This document shows, piece by piece, positions 13,879-13,909 of a stretch of 13,909 nucleotides of DNA; positions within the stretch are counted from its first letter, which is position 1, and every line of letters starts with the position of its first letter. The translations under genes were made by a program, and so were the position numbers. The DNA is taken from positions 1 to 13,909 of the forward strand of contig PMXT01000044.1 of the NCBI GenBank assembly GCA_003170995.1, in the 5' to 3' direction. This DNA comes from Actinomycetota bacterium. Its GTDB lineage: Bacteria; Actinomycetota; Thermoleophilia; Gaiellales; Gaiellaceae. Below the pieces are notes generated by a model. The model saw only the letters and a list, made by a program, of their open reading frames with translations, searched no databases and was not told where the DNA came from.

Positions 13879-13909
13879 GAAGGGGCGGGGGTGTTGACCC
13901 CGCCCCTTC
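13879..13909. terminator. Perfect 12-bp inverted repeat at the right edge
   Basis: GAAGGGGCGGGG (13879-13890) and its exact complement (13898-13909) enclose a 7-base loop. It is a very stable GC stem about 40 bases upstream of the signal peptidase start, most simply a terminator for a gene beyond the window on either strand. No T-rich tail is visible on the minus strand, and the plus-strand tail lies outside the window. Confidence 0.55.

Noticed and set aside
1..13909. Mobile-element or phage origin of the secretion cluster
   Set aside because: No integrase, transposase, tRNA-end repeat or visible base-composition break was found around 10641-13909.

Overview
The window is high-GC DNA read as part of a bacterial chromosome. 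Codon use, the frequent GTG starts, the protein families and the long antisense open frames all fit a high-GC Actinomycetota, possibly of the Thermoleophilia type. That lineage call is inference from gene content, not from a marker gene. No tRNA, rRNA, CRISPR array, transposase or phage gene was seen.

Left part (1-5223). The first 1562 bases are the N-terminal two thirds of a phosphoketolase on the minus strand, running off the left edge. Divergent from it is a two-gene ABC-2 type exporter (ATPase, then permease, overlapping), followed on the same strand by a small DUF421/YetF membrane protein. A cyclase-family (KynB-like) metal hydrolase converges on the DUF421 gene with only 8 bases between stops. 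A small lipoprotein gene then reads rightward from a start fixed by a clear GGAGG site. A terminator-like hairpin lies between the cyclase and lipoprotein starts.

Middle part (5224-10640). A tight five-gene minus-strand operon encodes an FAD/NAD(P) oxidoreductase of the PreT/GltD type followed by the gamma, delta, alpha and beta subunits of a pyruvate (2-oxoacid):ferredoxin oxidoreductase. Overlaps or very short gaps join all five genes, and a hairpin with a T-rich tail ends the unit at 5234-5268. The layout suggests that electrons from oxidative decarboxylation can be passed through the delta ferredoxin to an NAD(P) reductase. With phosphoketolase nearby (acetyl phosphate from sugar phosphates), the region carries two routes to C2 units. 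A VIT1/CCC1-type metal transporter gene lies upstream.

Right part (10641-13909). This is the most unusual section: a minus-strand cluster headed by a 553-residue protein that fuses an archaeal/ER/SipW-type signal peptidase (Ser42, His80, Asp95) to a DUF5305-like C-terminal part. It is followed by three small secreted or membrane-anchored proteins. One is a miniature RTX (calcium-binding repeat) protein. The other two share a C-terminal domain with a Trp-x-Ser-Cys...Cys signature. The RTX protein and one of these two also share a GVNxPRL motif just after the N-terminal hydrophobic helix, so the 129-residue protein looks like a mosaic of its neighbours. I read this as a dedicated signal peptidase with its own substrates, possibly making a surface structure. 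This is a hypothesis from gene order and sequence resemblance. A perfect 12-bp inverted repeat closes the window at the right edge.
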